64,000 nucleotides of DNA from Glycomyces fuscus (GTDB lineage: Bacteria; Actinomycetota; Actinomycetes; Streptosporangiales; Streptosporangiaceae), in assembly GCA_002529455.1 (NCBI GenBank), contig NYMS01000044.1, positions 1-64,000 of the forward strand, read 5' to 3'. The notes beneath the pieces were generated by a model. The model ran no database searches and was not told where the DNA came from. It was given only the letters and a program-made list of their open reading frames with translations. The stretch's first letter is position 1. The number at the start of each line of letters is the position of its first letter. Shown one piece after another: positions 37,762 to 46,244 of this stretch. Made by a program: the position numbers and the translations under genes.

Positions 37762-38094
37762 TCAGGCCTTGGCCGCGTCCGGGTCCAGGGCGGGGCCGGG
37801 CTGGGCGGCGGCGGGCTCGGGCTGCGCGGCGGCGGCCTTGCGGCCGGCCTCCCACTCCTCGCGCGTGGGCGGAACGGGGCGGGGCTCCTTGCGGCCGAAA
37901 CCGGCCTTCTTCATGACACCGGCGATCGCGGCGAGCACGATGCTGGCGACGAGGGCGACAGCGGTCCACACCAGCAGGTCGCCGCCGAAGAAGACGATGA
38001 CGGCGGCCGCCACGGACCACGCCACGATCCAGGACACGGTGAGGAACCAGGCGGACAGGGTGTTGCCGTGGTCGTCGTGGTGCTCGTCGGCCAT
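37762..38094 (-). CDS. HGxxPAAW-like small membrane protein
   Basis: A 110-residue protein with two membrane helices. The N-terminal DHHDDHGNTLSAWFL is a divergent version of the HGxxPAAW motif that names this actinomycete family, which is often found beside trp genes. The C-terminus is charged and Ala/Pro-rich (REEWEAGRKAAAAQPEP). The ATG at 38094 shares a base with the TGA of the preceding gene (TGATG), so it is translationally coupled to the trp-region membrane protein. Function unknown. Confidence 0.75.
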   Translation of the reverse strand: MADEHHDDHGNTLSAWFLTVSWIVAWSVAAAVIVFFGGDLLVWTAVALVASIVLAAIAGVMKKAGFGRKEPRPVPPTREEWEAGRKAAAAQPEPAAAQPGPALDPDAAKA

Positions 38095-38789
38095 CAGGTG
38101 TTCTCCTTAGGTTCGGCTGGGCGTGCTGCCAGCGGTGCGTGTGCGGCGCCGCCGGAGTCCGCGGACGTGGCGCCTCCGGGCTCGGCGTCGAGAGTGGGGT
38201 CGTCACCGGCGTCCAGCGACCTCCACAGGTCGGAGGGCGTCTCGGACCGGGTCGCGCGCGGTGCGGCGTCCCGATCGTACCGGGTGCCCATACCCGGCCA
38301 GGCAGGGGCTCGTACCGCCGCGACCAGCCCCGCCGCGGCCAGGAGCACCGCTCCGGCCACGGCCATGGCGGGCCCCAGGGCCAGCAGGCGGGGGTCGGCG
38401 GCCACCTGCGCGGTCCCGGCGGCGTCGGTGGTGTTCTCGGCCACCGCGGTCAGGAGGGCGCCGGGGCGGGTGGCGCCCCAGACGGCGTTGAGGGCGGCCG
38501 CTCCGCCCAGGGCGACGAGGACGCCGACCGCGCGGCGGGCCCAGCCCCGGGCGGCGTACAGGCCCGCGATCCCGGCCAGCCCGGCCCAGCCGATGCCGCT
38601 CAGGGCGCCGGTGAGATCGGTTCCGGTGAGCTCGACGGCGACGGGGGCGACCGGCCCCGGCGCGGCGAGCTCGCCGGTCGCCCACCGGCGTCCGGCGGCG
38701 GCGAGCAGCAGCCCGGCCCCGGCGGCCAGGGCGAGCATGGCCAGGCCGTACTCCCGGCGCACGCGGACCGCGGAGGCGGAGGGACTCAC
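38094..38789 (-). CDS. trp-region conserved membrane protein
   Basis: A 231-residue protein with four hydrophobic segments, of the family found between hisI/trpE and trpC in actinomycetes (TIGR02234, 'Trp biosynthesis associated membrane protein'). Features are the early RREYGLAMLALAAGAGLLLAAAGRRWATG stretch, ELTGTDLTGALSGIGWAGLAG, and RPAWPG-like motifs followed by a charged tail. The GTG at 38789 overlaps the hisI stop in a GTGA junction. No trpE lies between hisI and this gene here. Function unknown, though linkage suggests a role near tryptophan metabolism. Confidence 0.8.
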   Translation of the reverse strand: MSPSASAVRVRREYGLAMLALAAGAGLLLAAAGRRWATGELAAPGPVAPVAVELTGTDLTGALSGIGWAGLAGIAGLYAARGWARRAVGVLVALGGAAALNAVWGATRPGALLTAVAENTTDAAGTAQVAADPRLLALGPAMAVAGAVLLAAAGLVAAVRAPAWPGMGTRYDRDAAPRATRSETPSDLWRSLDAGDDPTLDAEPGGATSADSGGAAHAPLAARPAEPKENT

Positions 38790-39130
38790 AGGAGTCTCCC
38801 GGCGTCGAAGCAGGTGTGGTCGCCGGTGTGGCAGGCGGCGCCCTCCTGGTCGACGCGGACCAGCAGGGTGTCCCCGTCGCAGTCGAGTGCGACCGAGACC
38901 ACACGCTGGGTGTGTCCGGAGGTGGCGCCCTTGACCCAGTACTCGCCTCGGCTGCGCGACCAGTAGGTGGCCGAGCCGGTGGTGAGGGTGCGGTGCAGTG
39001 CCTCGTCGTCCATCCAGGCGAGCATGAGTACCTCCCCGGTGTCGTGCTGCTGCACGACGGCGGGAACGAGGCCGTCCGGGTTGCGCTTGAGGCGGGCGGC
39101 GATGTCCGGGTCGAGGCTGGTGACGCTCAT
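38786..39130 (-). CDS. hisI: phosphoribosyl-AMP cyclohydrolase
   Basis: Opens the purine ring of PR-AMP in the third step of histidine synthesis. It is a 114-residue single-function enzyme, without the HisE domain. Signatures are VLMLAWMDDEAL, YWSRSRGEYWVKGATSGHTQ and the metal-binding DCDGDTLLVRVDQEGAACHTGDHTCF with conserved Asp and Cys residues. The ATG at 39130 has TGGAG at short spacing. It is separate from the main his operon and heads the group leading to the trp-region membrane protein. Confidence 0.97.
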   Translation of the reverse strand: MSVTSLDPDIAARLKRNPDGLVPAVVQQHDTGEVLMLAWMDDEALHRTLTTGSATYWSRSRGEYWVKGATSGHTQRVVSVALDCDGDTLLVRVDQEGAACHTGDHTCFDAGRLL

Positions 39131-39289
39131 GCACTCCAGATTATGGCCGCCGCCGGAGCGTCCCGCACCGGGTGTCCCCTGTCGGCGGGGCGCGGGGCCG
39201 GGGAAGGCGGGTGCCGGGGAGCCGGAGGCGGGGGATGTCCTAGAGTTCGTGCGTCGTCCTTCGCCCTCCCTTCGCACCCTGGGGGTTCT

Positions 39290-40285
39290 GTGACCGCCGA
39301 GTCCCTGTCCCGCGACCTCGCGGGCAAGCCCGAGGCGCTGATCCGGCTCGCCGAGCGCTTCCCGCGGTGGGATCCCTACGCCGCGCTGCCCGCGCTGCTG
39401 GACGAGGAGCCGGCGGCGGTGCGCTTCCTGGGCCTGGGCGCGGCGCGGCACGCGTGCGAGGTGGCGGCGGCGCGTCTGCGCCGGGCGGGGATCGCGGCGA
39501 GCGCGGACTTCTCCTCGTCGGCGGAGCAGCCGCCCGCGGGTCCCGAGACGCTCGTGGTCGCGGTGAGCCTGGGGGGCGGGCAGCGTGAGCTGTACACGGT
39601 CCTGGACCGCTACGTGGCGCGGTCGCCGGTGATCGTGCTGGCCCCGTCGGTGGACGTGGTGGTGGGACGCCAGGCGGACCTGCTGGTGCCGCTGCACGCG
39701 GGTGAGGAGGAGAGCGGCACCGGCTGTCGCGTCTACCAGCACGCGCTGGCGCTGCTCCTGCTGCTGGGGCACCGTCTGGGCGCGCCCCCGTCGGGGAACA
39801 GCCAGAACCTGCCGGGGCTGCTGCGCCGCGCGGCGAACGCGACCGCGTCACTGCTGGAGAGCGCTCCCGGGTGGGTGCCCGAGGCCGCCCGGGCCCTGGA
39901 GTCGCCGCACGGTGTGCACCTGGTGGCTCCGGCCGAGCGCCTGGCGTCGGCCTGGCAGGGGGTGCGGGTGCTGCGCCAGGGGCCGGTGCGGGTGGCGCAC
40001 GCGTGTGAGACCGGGGAGTGGTCCCACACCGACCGCTACCTGGCGGCGGTGACGGACTACCGGGCGCTGTTGTTCGCGGGTTCGGCCTACGACGAGCGCT
40101 TCGCCGAGCACCTGGGGCAGCTGCGGGGCTCGTTCGTGGCGGTGGGCCCCACCCCCGACCGCGAGCGGCTGCCGGGGGCGGAGCTGACCGTGCGCTACCC
40201 GGGCGACTCCGACCAGGACGTGAGGCTGCTGGTGGAGCCGCTGGTGGCGGAGCTGCTGGCCGCGCACTGGTGGCGCGGCCGGTGA
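39290..40285 (+). CDS. SIS-domain sugar-phosphate-binding protein
   Basis: A 331-residue protein with two sugar isomerase (SIS) folds, resembling the isomerase half of GlmS and related deglycases. The first SIS region carries RFLGLGAARHACEVAAARLRRAG and VVAVSLGGGQRELY (a variant of the usual SQSG). The second part includes GPVRVAHACETGEWSHTD and FAGSAYDERFAEHL. The GTG at 39290 has GGGGG five bases upstream. No glutaminase domain is present. Substrate unknown; it is divergent from hisI. Confidence 0.75.
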   Translation: MTAESLSRDLAGKPEALIRLAERFPRWDPYAALPALLDEEPAAVRFLGLGAARHACEVAAARLRRAGIAASADFSSSAEQPPAGPETLVVAVSLGGGQRELYTVLDRYVARSPVIVLAPSVDVVVGRQADLLVPLHAGEEESGTGCRVYQHALALLLLLGHRLGAPPSGNSQNLPGLLRRAANATASLLESAPGWVPEAARALESPHGVHLVAPAERLASAWQGVRVLRQGPVRVAHACETGEWSHTDRYLAAVTDYRALLFAGSAYDERFAEHLGQLRGSFVAVGPTPDRERLPGAELTVRYPGDSDQDVRLLVEPLVAELLAAHWWRGR

Positions 40286-40375
40286 CGCTACCCGCCTGAG
40301 GGCTGTGGCTGCCGACCTGCCTCCCGGGCGCCCGAACACGGGGCGAAGCGCAGCGGAGCCCCACAACAAACACGG

Positions 40376-42220
40376 TCAGGCCGAGGAGCTCACCCAGGAG
40401 GCGTACAGGTCGGCGTACACGCCGGGGCTGTCCGCCAGTTCGGTGTGCGAGCCGCTCTGCACGATGCGCCCGTCGTCGAAGACGAGCACCCGGTCCGCGG
40501 CCTCGGCGGTGGACAGGCGGTGCGCGATGGTCACGGAGGTACGCCCGTGCGTGAGCCGGTCCAGGGCGCGCTGGATGCGCACCTCGGTGTGCGGGTCCAC
40601 CGCCGAGGTGGCCTCGTCCAGCACCAGCAGGTCGGGGTCGGCGATGTAGGCGCGCACCAGGGCGACCAGCTGCCTCTCCCCCGCCGAGAGCGACTCGCCG
40701 CGCTGGCCCACGGGGGTGTCCAGTCCGTGGGCGAGGCTGTCGAGCCACTCCGCCAGCCCCAGCTCGGTGATGGCGGCCTCCAGTTCGGCGTCGGTGCTCT
40801 CGGGGCGGGCGAAGCGGATGTTGTCGCCCAGGGAGCTGTCGAAGAGGAAGCCCTCCTGCGGGACCATCACCACACGGCTGCGCAGGGAGGAGAAGGCCAC
40901 CTCGCGCAGGTCGACGTCGTCGAGCCGGACGGTGCCCTGGACGGGGTCCATGAGGCGGGTGAGCAGCTTGACGAAGGTGGTCTTGCCCGAGCCGGTCTCT
41001 CCCACCACGGCCACGCGGGTGCCGGGGGTGATCTCGACACTGACGTCGTCGAGGACGACGGGGCCCTCGGGGTAGGAGTAGTTCACCTTGTCGAAGGAGA
41101 CCCGGACCGGTCCGCGCGGCAGCACCCGGCCCGCCTCGCCCGGGTCGGCGATGTCGGGGACGGTGTCGAGCACGCCCAGGACGCGGCGCCAGCCCGCGAT
41201 GGCGTTCTGGGCCTCGTTGAAGATCTCGGTGGCCATCATCATCGGCTGGATGAACAGGGTCATCAGGAACAGGAAGGCGATGAGCTGCCCGGCGGTCAGG
41301 CCGCCGTCCAGGCCCAACCAGACGCCGATGAGGACGACGGCGGTGTTGCCCAGGGCCGCGACGATCTCGGCGAAGGGCGAGACCGCCATGGACAGCCGCT
41401 GCGCGCGGACCTGGGAGCGCCGCGTGGTCAGGACGGTGGTGTCGATGCGCTCGGCGGTGCGCCGCTCGGTGCCGTGGGCGCGGATGACGGCGGCGCCCAT
41501 GACGGTCTCGCCGATGACGCCGAGCATGTCGCCGGTGTTCTCGCGGACCTTGAGGTAGGCCTTGGACAGCAGTTTCTGGAGCCAGCGCACGCCGAACAGC
41601 AGCGGCAGGAAGCAGATCCACACCACGAGGGTGAGCTGCCAGGAGTAGACCGCCATCAGGATGGTGGCGACCAGGAGCTGGCCGCTGCTGACCAGCAGGA
41701 GCAGGCCGCCCCACTGCATGAAGGTGCTGATCTGGTCGACGTCGCTGGTGACGCGGGAGACCAGGGCGCCCTTGCGCTCGCTGTTCTGGGTGAGCACGGA
41801 CAGGTCGTGCACGTGCCGGAAGGCCTTGCGGCGCAGTGTGGCCAGGCCGGACTCGGTGGCCCGGTACAGGCGCACGTTCATCAGGTAGGAGCAGACCATG
41901 GTGACCACGAGCAGGCCGGCGCAGACGGTCACCATCCGGGTGACGAAGCCCAGGTCGGGTCCGTCGGCCCCGGTCAGCCCGTTGTCGATGATCTGCTGGA
42001 CGGCGACGGGCACGATGATCTTGCCCGCGGTGGCCACGACGGCGAAGGCCAGGGTGAGCCACAGGCCGTGGGCGAACTCCGGGGAGAGCCGCAGGCCGCG
42101 TTTGAGCGTGTCCATCGCCCCTTCGGAGGAGCGGTGCAGGGACACGGCCGGGTCGGGGGTGCGGTCGGGCCCCTCCTCCCGCTCCCGCTCTCTCTGGTCG
42201 TCGCGGGTGGGCGCGCTCAT
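40376..42220 (-). CDS. ABC exporter subunit with canonical ATPase motor (TMD-NBD)
   Basis: A 614-residue half-transporter: about 70 residues of charged N-terminus, six membrane helices (residues about 55-330), then the ATPase domain. Walker A GETGSGKTT, Walker B LLVLDEATSAVD with catalytic Glu, and the H-loop TIAHRLST are canonical. The signature is LSAGERQ, weaker than LSGGQ. The ATG at 42220 overlaps the upstream partner's stop (ATGA). It forms a heterodimer with that partner, probably exporting lipids, drugs or peptides. Confidence 0.93.
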   Translation of the reverse strand: MSAPTRDDQREREREEGPDRTPDPAVSLHRSSEGAMDTLKRGLRLSPEFAHGLWLTLAFAVVATAGKIIVPVAVQQIIDNGLTGADGPDLGFVTRMVTVCAGLLVVTMVCSYLMNVRLYRATESGLATLRRKAFRHVHDLSVLTQNSERKGALVSRVTSDVDQISTFMQWGGLLLLVSSGQLLVATILMAVYSWQLTLVVWICFLPLLFGVRWLQKLLSKAYLKVRENTGDMLGVIGETVMGAAVIRAHGTERRTAERIDTTVLTTRRSQVRAQRLSMAVSPFAEIVAALGNTAVVLIGVWLGLDGGLTAGQLIAFLFLMTLFIQPMMMATEIFNEAQNAIAGWRRVLGVLDTVPDIADPGEAGRVLPRGPVRVSFDKVNYSYPEGPVVLDDVSVEITPGTRVAVVGETGSGKTTFVKLLTRLMDPVQGTVRLDDVDLREVAFSSLRSRVVMVPQEGFLFDSSLGDNIRFARPESTDAELEAAITELGLAEWLDSLAHGLDTPVGQRGESLSAGERQLVALVRAYIADPDLLVLDEATSAVDPHTEVRIQRALDRLTHGRTSVTIAHRLSTAEAADRVLVFDDGRIVQSGSHTELADSPGVYADLYASWVSSSA

Positions 42221-44232
42221 CGGGTGGCCTCCTCGGCGGCGTCGTCGCGGGTGGGGCGGGCGTGTTCGAGGGGGCCGGGCTCCTCGGGCAGCGGGGCGTT
42301 CTCGGCCTGCCCCTCGGCGGAGGCGCGTTCGTAGGCGGTGACGAGCCTGGTGTAGCCGGGCGAGGTGGTGAGCAGCTCCTCGTGGGTGCCGCGGGCCAGC
42401 ACGCGTCCGCGTTCCATGTAGACGACCTCGTCGGCGAGTTCGATGGTGGCGCGCCGGTAGGCGACCACGACCACGGTGGCGGCGTCGTCGCGTTCGCGCA
42501 GGCCCGCCAGGATCTGCGCCTCGATCTGGGGGTCGACGGCGGAGGTGGCGTCGTCCATGATGAGCAGCCGCGGTCGGCGAACGATCGCGCGGGCCAGGGC
42601 CAGGCGCTGGCGCTGCCCTCCGGAGAGGGTGGTGCCCTTCTCGCCGAGCCGGGCGTCGAGTCCGCCCTCCAGTTCGCGGACGAAGCCGTCGGCGCGGGCC
42701 AGGCGCAGGGCGGCCCAGACCTGGTCGTCGTCGGTGTCGGAGCCCAGGGTGATGTTGTCGCGGACGCTGTCCTCGAACACGAAGGTGCCCTGGGGTACCA
42801 GGGCCGCGTGCCGGGGGATCTGGTCGCGGGCCAGGTCGCGCACGTCGACGCCGTCGAGGGTGACGGTGCCCGAGTCGGCGTCGACCAGGCGCATGAGGAC
42901 CGTGGTGAGCGTGGACTTGCCCGACCCGGTGGGGCCGACCAGGGCGACGGTGCGCCCGGGGGCGATGTCCAGGTCCACGCCGTTGAGGACGGTGGTGCGC
43001 GGCGCGGTGTCGGCTCCGCCGTCCATCAGGTCGCGCGCGCCGCCTTCGGCGTCGTAGGAGTCGGCGTAGGAGAAGGTCACGCCGCGGGCGCTCAGGGCGA
43101 TGCCGGCGGGGGTGTCCTCCAGGGTGCGGGTGCCGTGTTCCATGGCGCCGCCGGAGTTGAGGACGGTCTGGACGCGGTCCCAGCCCACGACGCTGCGGGG
43201 CAGGTCGCCCAGGATCCACCCGAAGGAGCGGATGGGCAGGGCCAGGAGGGTGAACAGGAAGGCGATCTGGACCAGGTCCCCGGCGTCGATGGCGCCGGTG
43301 GACAGCCGCCACATGCCCAGGAGCAGGACGGCGAGCACGCCGAAGTTGGGCAGGGCCTCCATGACCGGGTCGAACATCGAGCGCATCCGGCCGACCTGGA
43401 TGAGCGCGTCGCGCAGGCGGTGGGCGGCGTGGGTGAAGCGCTCGGTCTCGGTGTCCTCGCGGCCGAGGGTCTTGACGACGAGGGCGCCGTCGAAGGACTC
43501 GTGGGCGACGCCGCTGACCTCGGCGCGCAGCGCCTGTGCACGGGAGGCCATGGGTGAGACGCGGCGCTGGAAGACGACGTTGGCGGCGGCCAGGACCGGG
43601 AAGACGACGAAGGCGACCAGGGCCAGGACCGGGTCGGTGGTGATCATGGCGATGGCCGCGATGACCAGCATGAACACGCTGCCGACGGCCATGGGCAGCG
43701 GTGCGAGCGGCTGCCAGGCGGCCTCGACGTCGGCGTTGGCGTTGGACAGCAGCTGTCCGGTGGGGTGGCGGTGGTGCCAGGCCAGGGGCAGTTCGAGGTA
43801 CTTGCGGGCGACGGCCCGGCGGTAGCGGGCCTGCATGCGGAACTGCATGAGCGCGGCGAGCATGCGGCGCATGGCGATACCGGTCGCCTTGCCCAGGCCC
43901 ACGCCCATGAGCAGTGCGGCGGCGCCGATGAGGGCGGCCGCGGTGGTGCTGCCCTGTTCGAAGGCGGGGAGGATGGTGTTGTCGGTGAGGTGGCCGAGGA
44001 CCGAGGCGGAGCCGACGTTGACGGCGGCGTGCAGCATGGCGCCGACGACGGCGGCGAGGAAGACCCACGGCTCGGTGCGGGCGGCGACCCACAGCACGTG
44101 CATGCCCCGGGCGAAGATCCCGGTGTGGTCGGCGGTGTCGGCCCCCTCGCGTGTTCTCGGTCCGTCTCCGGTTCCGGGCGGTGCCGATTCCTCCTCGGTG
44201 TCCTGGTCCCTGGTGCTCGTACCCCGCGCCAT
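42217..44232 (-). CDS. ABC exporter subunit with degenerate ATPase site (TMD-NBD)
   Basis: A 671-residue half-transporter. The first 40 residues are charged; six helices follow, then the ATPase domain after about residue 385. Walker A is GPTGSGKST and the signature LSGGQRQ is canonical. Walker B reads LLIMDDATSAVD, with Asp in place of the catalytic Glu, and the H-loop reads VVAYRRAT, with Tyr in place of His. This is the typical degenerate partner of heterodimeric type IV exporters (BmrCD, TM287/288). The ATG at 44232 has GGAGGAG further upstream and GGGGGG closer. Confidence 0.93.
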   Translation of the reverse strand: MARGTSTRDQDTEEESAPPGTGDGPRTREGADTADHTGIFARGMHVLWVAARTEPWVFLAAVVGAMLHAAVNVGSASVLGHLTDNTILPAFEQGSTTAAALIGAAALLMGVGLGKATGIAMRRMLAALMQFRMQARYRRAVARKYLELPLAWHHRHPTGQLLSNANADVEAAWQPLAPLPMAVGSVFMLVIAAIAMITTDPVLALVAFVVFPVLAAANVVFQRRVSPMASRAQALRAEVSGVAHESFDGALVVKTLGREDTETERFTHAAHRLRDALIQVGRMRSMFDPVMEALPNFGVLAVLLLGMWRLSTGAIDAGDLVQIAFLFTLLALPIRSFGWILGDLPRSVVGWDRVQTVLNSGGAMEHGTRTLEDTPAGIALSARGVTFSYADSYDAEGGARDLMDGGADTAPRTTVLNGVDLDIAPGRTVALVGPTGSGKSTLTTVLMRLVDADSGTVTLDGVDVRDLARDQIPRHAALVPQGTFVFEDSVRDNITLGSDTDDDQVWAALRLARADGFVRELEGGLDARLGEKGTTLSGGQRQRLALARAIVRRPRLLIMDDATSAVDPQIEAQILAGLRERDDAATVVVVAYRRATIELADEVVYMERGRVLARGTHEELLTTSPGYTRLVTAYERASAEGQAENAPLPEEPGPLEHARPTRDDAAEEATR

Positions 44233-44554
44233 ACGCCCCCCGTTCTCCTCCGTGGCCGGGCAGGCCCGGCACAGCCCGACACGCGCACGGCGGCCCCCGG
44301 GCATGCCGAGGGCGTGGACGTGCGCGTGTCGTGTCAACCTATCCAGCGGCACCGACAAGGTTCCACCAGATTGTTTCAGCGCGCGGCGCCACGGGGCTAT
44401 TCCGTCTGGTTCGGGGTGTGGCGGGGCCGGTTCCGGACGGGGGCGCCGCCGTCCGCGCTCCGCGGTGCCCGGGCCCCGGGGGGAGCGGGTCCGGGCGTCC
44501 TCCGGGGAGGGGTCGGACCGCTCCCCGGCGCGGTCCGCCGGGGAGCGGCGCCGG
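44233..44554. other. intergenic region before the ABC exporter operon
   Basis: About 320 bases. It holds the terminator at 44518-44548 and presumably the exporter promoter in the A/T-richer part near 44330-44385. No supported gene and no clear promoter pair. Confidence 0.4.
44518..44548 (-). terminator. terminator after the peptidoglycan-binding protein gene
   Basis: 11-bp perfect stem (44518-44528 with 44538-44548) and a 9-base loop, six bases past the stop codon at 44555. Confidence 0.75.
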
Positions 44555-45136
44555 TCAGCGGTCGTACTCCTGGTAGCTGATCAGGGCCTGGAAGGAGACG
44601 GGGCCGAAGATCCCGTCGACGCCGATGCCGAAGTGCTCCTGGGCGGCTCTGACCGCCCGCTCGGTGTTGGGCCCGTAGACGCCGTCGGTGGCCAGGTGGG
44701 CGTTGAACTTGGCGTTGAGCTGGCGCTGGATCATGGTCACGACCGAGCCGGTGTCGCCGCGGCGGAACTGGTGCTGGCCGAAGACCAGGTCCTGCATCTG
44801 CGCCCAGGTCTCGCCGTTGAGGTCGCCGTCGCCGGGCAGGCCGAAGGCCTCCTGGTAGGACAGGAGCGCTTCCCGGAGGTCCTGGTCGAACTCCAGGTCC
44901 AGTTCGCCGGGGTTGATCTCGCCGTAGTCGAGCAGCATCTTGGCGGCGTAGACGTCGATGTCGGAGTCGCCGACGGTGTACTCGGGCCAGGGCTGGGCCT
45001 CGATGGCGGCGAGGGTCTCGGCGGGGGTCTGTTCGAGGTCGTCCGCCAGGGCGGCGGGCGCGGTGGCGAGGACGGTCGTCGCGGCGAGGGCGGCGGCCGC
45101 GAGGAGGGAGGCGGTCCGCCCGGTGGTGGTGGACAT
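44555..45136 (-). CDS. secreted protein with two peptidoglycan-binding domains
   Basis: A 193-residue exported protein. A signal peptide (residues 1-36, ending near ALADD) precedes two peptidoglycan-binding type 1 domains: EFDQDLREALLSYQEAFGLPGDGDLNGETWAQMQ (first), and the clearer RRGDTGSVVTMIQRQL with TDGVYGPNTERAVRAAQEHF and VDGIFGPVSFQAL (second). No catalytic domain is present, so it probably binds the wall without cutting it. The ATG at 45136 has AAAGGA at good spacing; the upstream frame is untranslated leader. Confidence 0.85.
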   Translation of the reverse strand: MSTTTGRTASLLAAAALAATTVLATAPAALADDLEQTPAETLAAIEAQPWPEYTVGDSDIDVYAAKMLLDYGEINPGELDLEFDQDLREALLSYQEAFGLPGDGDLNGETWAQMQDLVFGQHQFRRGDTGSVVTMIQRQLNAKFNAHLATDGVYGPNTERAVRAAQEHFGIGVDGIFGPVSFQALISYQEYDR

Positions 45137-45176
45137 GGAGAGGTCCTTTCCCCTGTGGTCCCTGTGGTCGGTGCTA

Positions 45177-45194
45177 CACACAGTTCGATGTGTG
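45177..45194. promoter_or_regulatory. palindrome in the leader of the peptidoglycan-binding protein gene
   Basis: Arms CACACA (45177-45182) and TGTGTG (45189-45194) flank a 6-base spacer, about 40 bases upstream of the ATG at 45136. The surrounding 45160-45300 stretch is clearly A/T-richer than the window. It could be an operator or an RNA hairpin. Confidence 0.45.
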
Positions 45195-45383
45195 AGGCCC
45201 GCATCACGTTCACAAAATGCACGCCAATGCCACCCAAAGGACACAGTTTTCTGTCCTTGTCTCGTTTTCTCGGTACATGTGGCAACCGATTCGAAGGGGC
45301 GGGCGTGCACGGGACCAGCGGGAGCGGCCGGTTCCGGGCGGGGCCGGCAGGGAGCGGGCCCGCACGGGTGCGGGCCTTCCGGA

Positions 45384-45433
45384 CGCGCGGTCGGCCTTCG
45401 CGCGCACGCGTGCGCGCGAAGGCCGACCGCGCG
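45384..45433. repeat. 50-bp perfect palindrome, likely terminator of hisF
   Basis: Two 25-base arms (45384-45408 and 45409-45433) are exact reverse complements with no spacer. As RNA it would form a very stable hairpin, 37 bases past the hisF stop codon. No U-run follows in either direction. It may terminate the his operon and also shield the divergent region of the next gene. Confidence 0.85.
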
Positions 45434-45470
45434 GGTTCCCCGGGCCGTTCGGGGCCCGGGCCCGCGCCGC

Positions 45471-46244
45471 TCAGCGGACGGGGTGGCCCGCCTCGCGCAG
45501 GCTCTTCTTGACGTCGGCGATGGTGAACTGCCCGAAGTGGAAGACCGTCGCGGCCAGCACCGCGTCCGCGCCCGCCTCCACGGCCGGGGCGAAGTGCTCC
45601 ACCGCGCCCGCGCCGCCGGAGGCGATCAGCGGTACCTCCACCCGGGAGCGCACCGCACGGATCAGCTCCAGGTCGAAGCCCGACCGGGTGCCGTCGGCGT
45701 CCATCGAGTTGAGCAGGATCTCCCCCGCACCCAGCTCGGCGGCGCGCTCGCACCACTCCAGGGCGTCGACCCCGGCGCTGCGGCGCCCGCCGTGGGTGGT
45801 GACCTCGAACCCGCTCGGGGTCGGCCGACCGCCCTCGCGCACCCGGCGCACGTCGGCGGAGAGCACCAGCACCTGGCGGCCGAAGCGCTCGGCGATCTCA
45901 CCGATGAGCTCGGGCCGGGCGATGGCGGCGGTGTTGACGCCCACCTTGTCCGCGCCCGCGCGCAGCAGCCGGTCCACGTCGTCGGGGGTGCGCACCCCGC
46001 CGCCCACGGTCAGCGGGATGAACACCTGGTCGGCGGTGCGGCGCACCACGTCGTAGGTGGTCTCCCGGTCGCCGCTGGAGGCGGTGACGTCGAGGAAGGT
46101 CAGCTCGTCGGCGCCGCCGGCGTCGTAGGTGCCCGCCAGCTCCACCGGGTCGCCCGCGTCGCGCAGGTTCTCGAAGTTGACGCCCTTGACCACCCGCCCG
46201 GCGTCCACGTCCAGGCAGGGGATGACGCGTACCGACACGCTCAC
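45471..46244 (-). CDS. hisF: imidazole glycerol phosphate synthase cyclase subunit
   Basis: Joins PRFAR with ammonia from HisH to give imidazole glycerol phosphate and AICAR. The 257-residue barrel has the signature RVIPCLDVDAGRVVKGVNF with the catalytic Asp, LTVGGGVRT and a second Asp region in LNSMDADGT. The C-terminal half mirrors the first (LIASGGAGAVEHF). The GTG at 46244 overlaps the priA stop in GTGA; a GTG two codons later is possible. Last gene of the his operon. Confidence 0.97.
   Translation of the reverse strand: MSVSVRVIPCLDVDAGRVVKGVNFENLRDAGDPVELAGTYDAGGADELTFLDVTASSGDRETTYDVVRRTADQVFIPLTVGGGVRTPDDVDRLLRAGADKVGVNTAAIARPELIGEIAERFGRQVLVLSADVRRVREGGRPTPSGFEVTTHGGRRSAGVDALEWCERAAELGAGEILLNSMDADGTRSGFDLELIRAVRSRVEVPLIASGGAGAVEHFAPAVEAGADAVLAATVFHFGQFTIADVKKSLREAGHPVR

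Noticed and set aside
45137..45300. c-di-AMP (ydaO-type) riboswitch before the peptidoglycan-binding protein gene
   Set aside because: Context would fit, but I could not find the conserved sequence blocks of that riboswitch.
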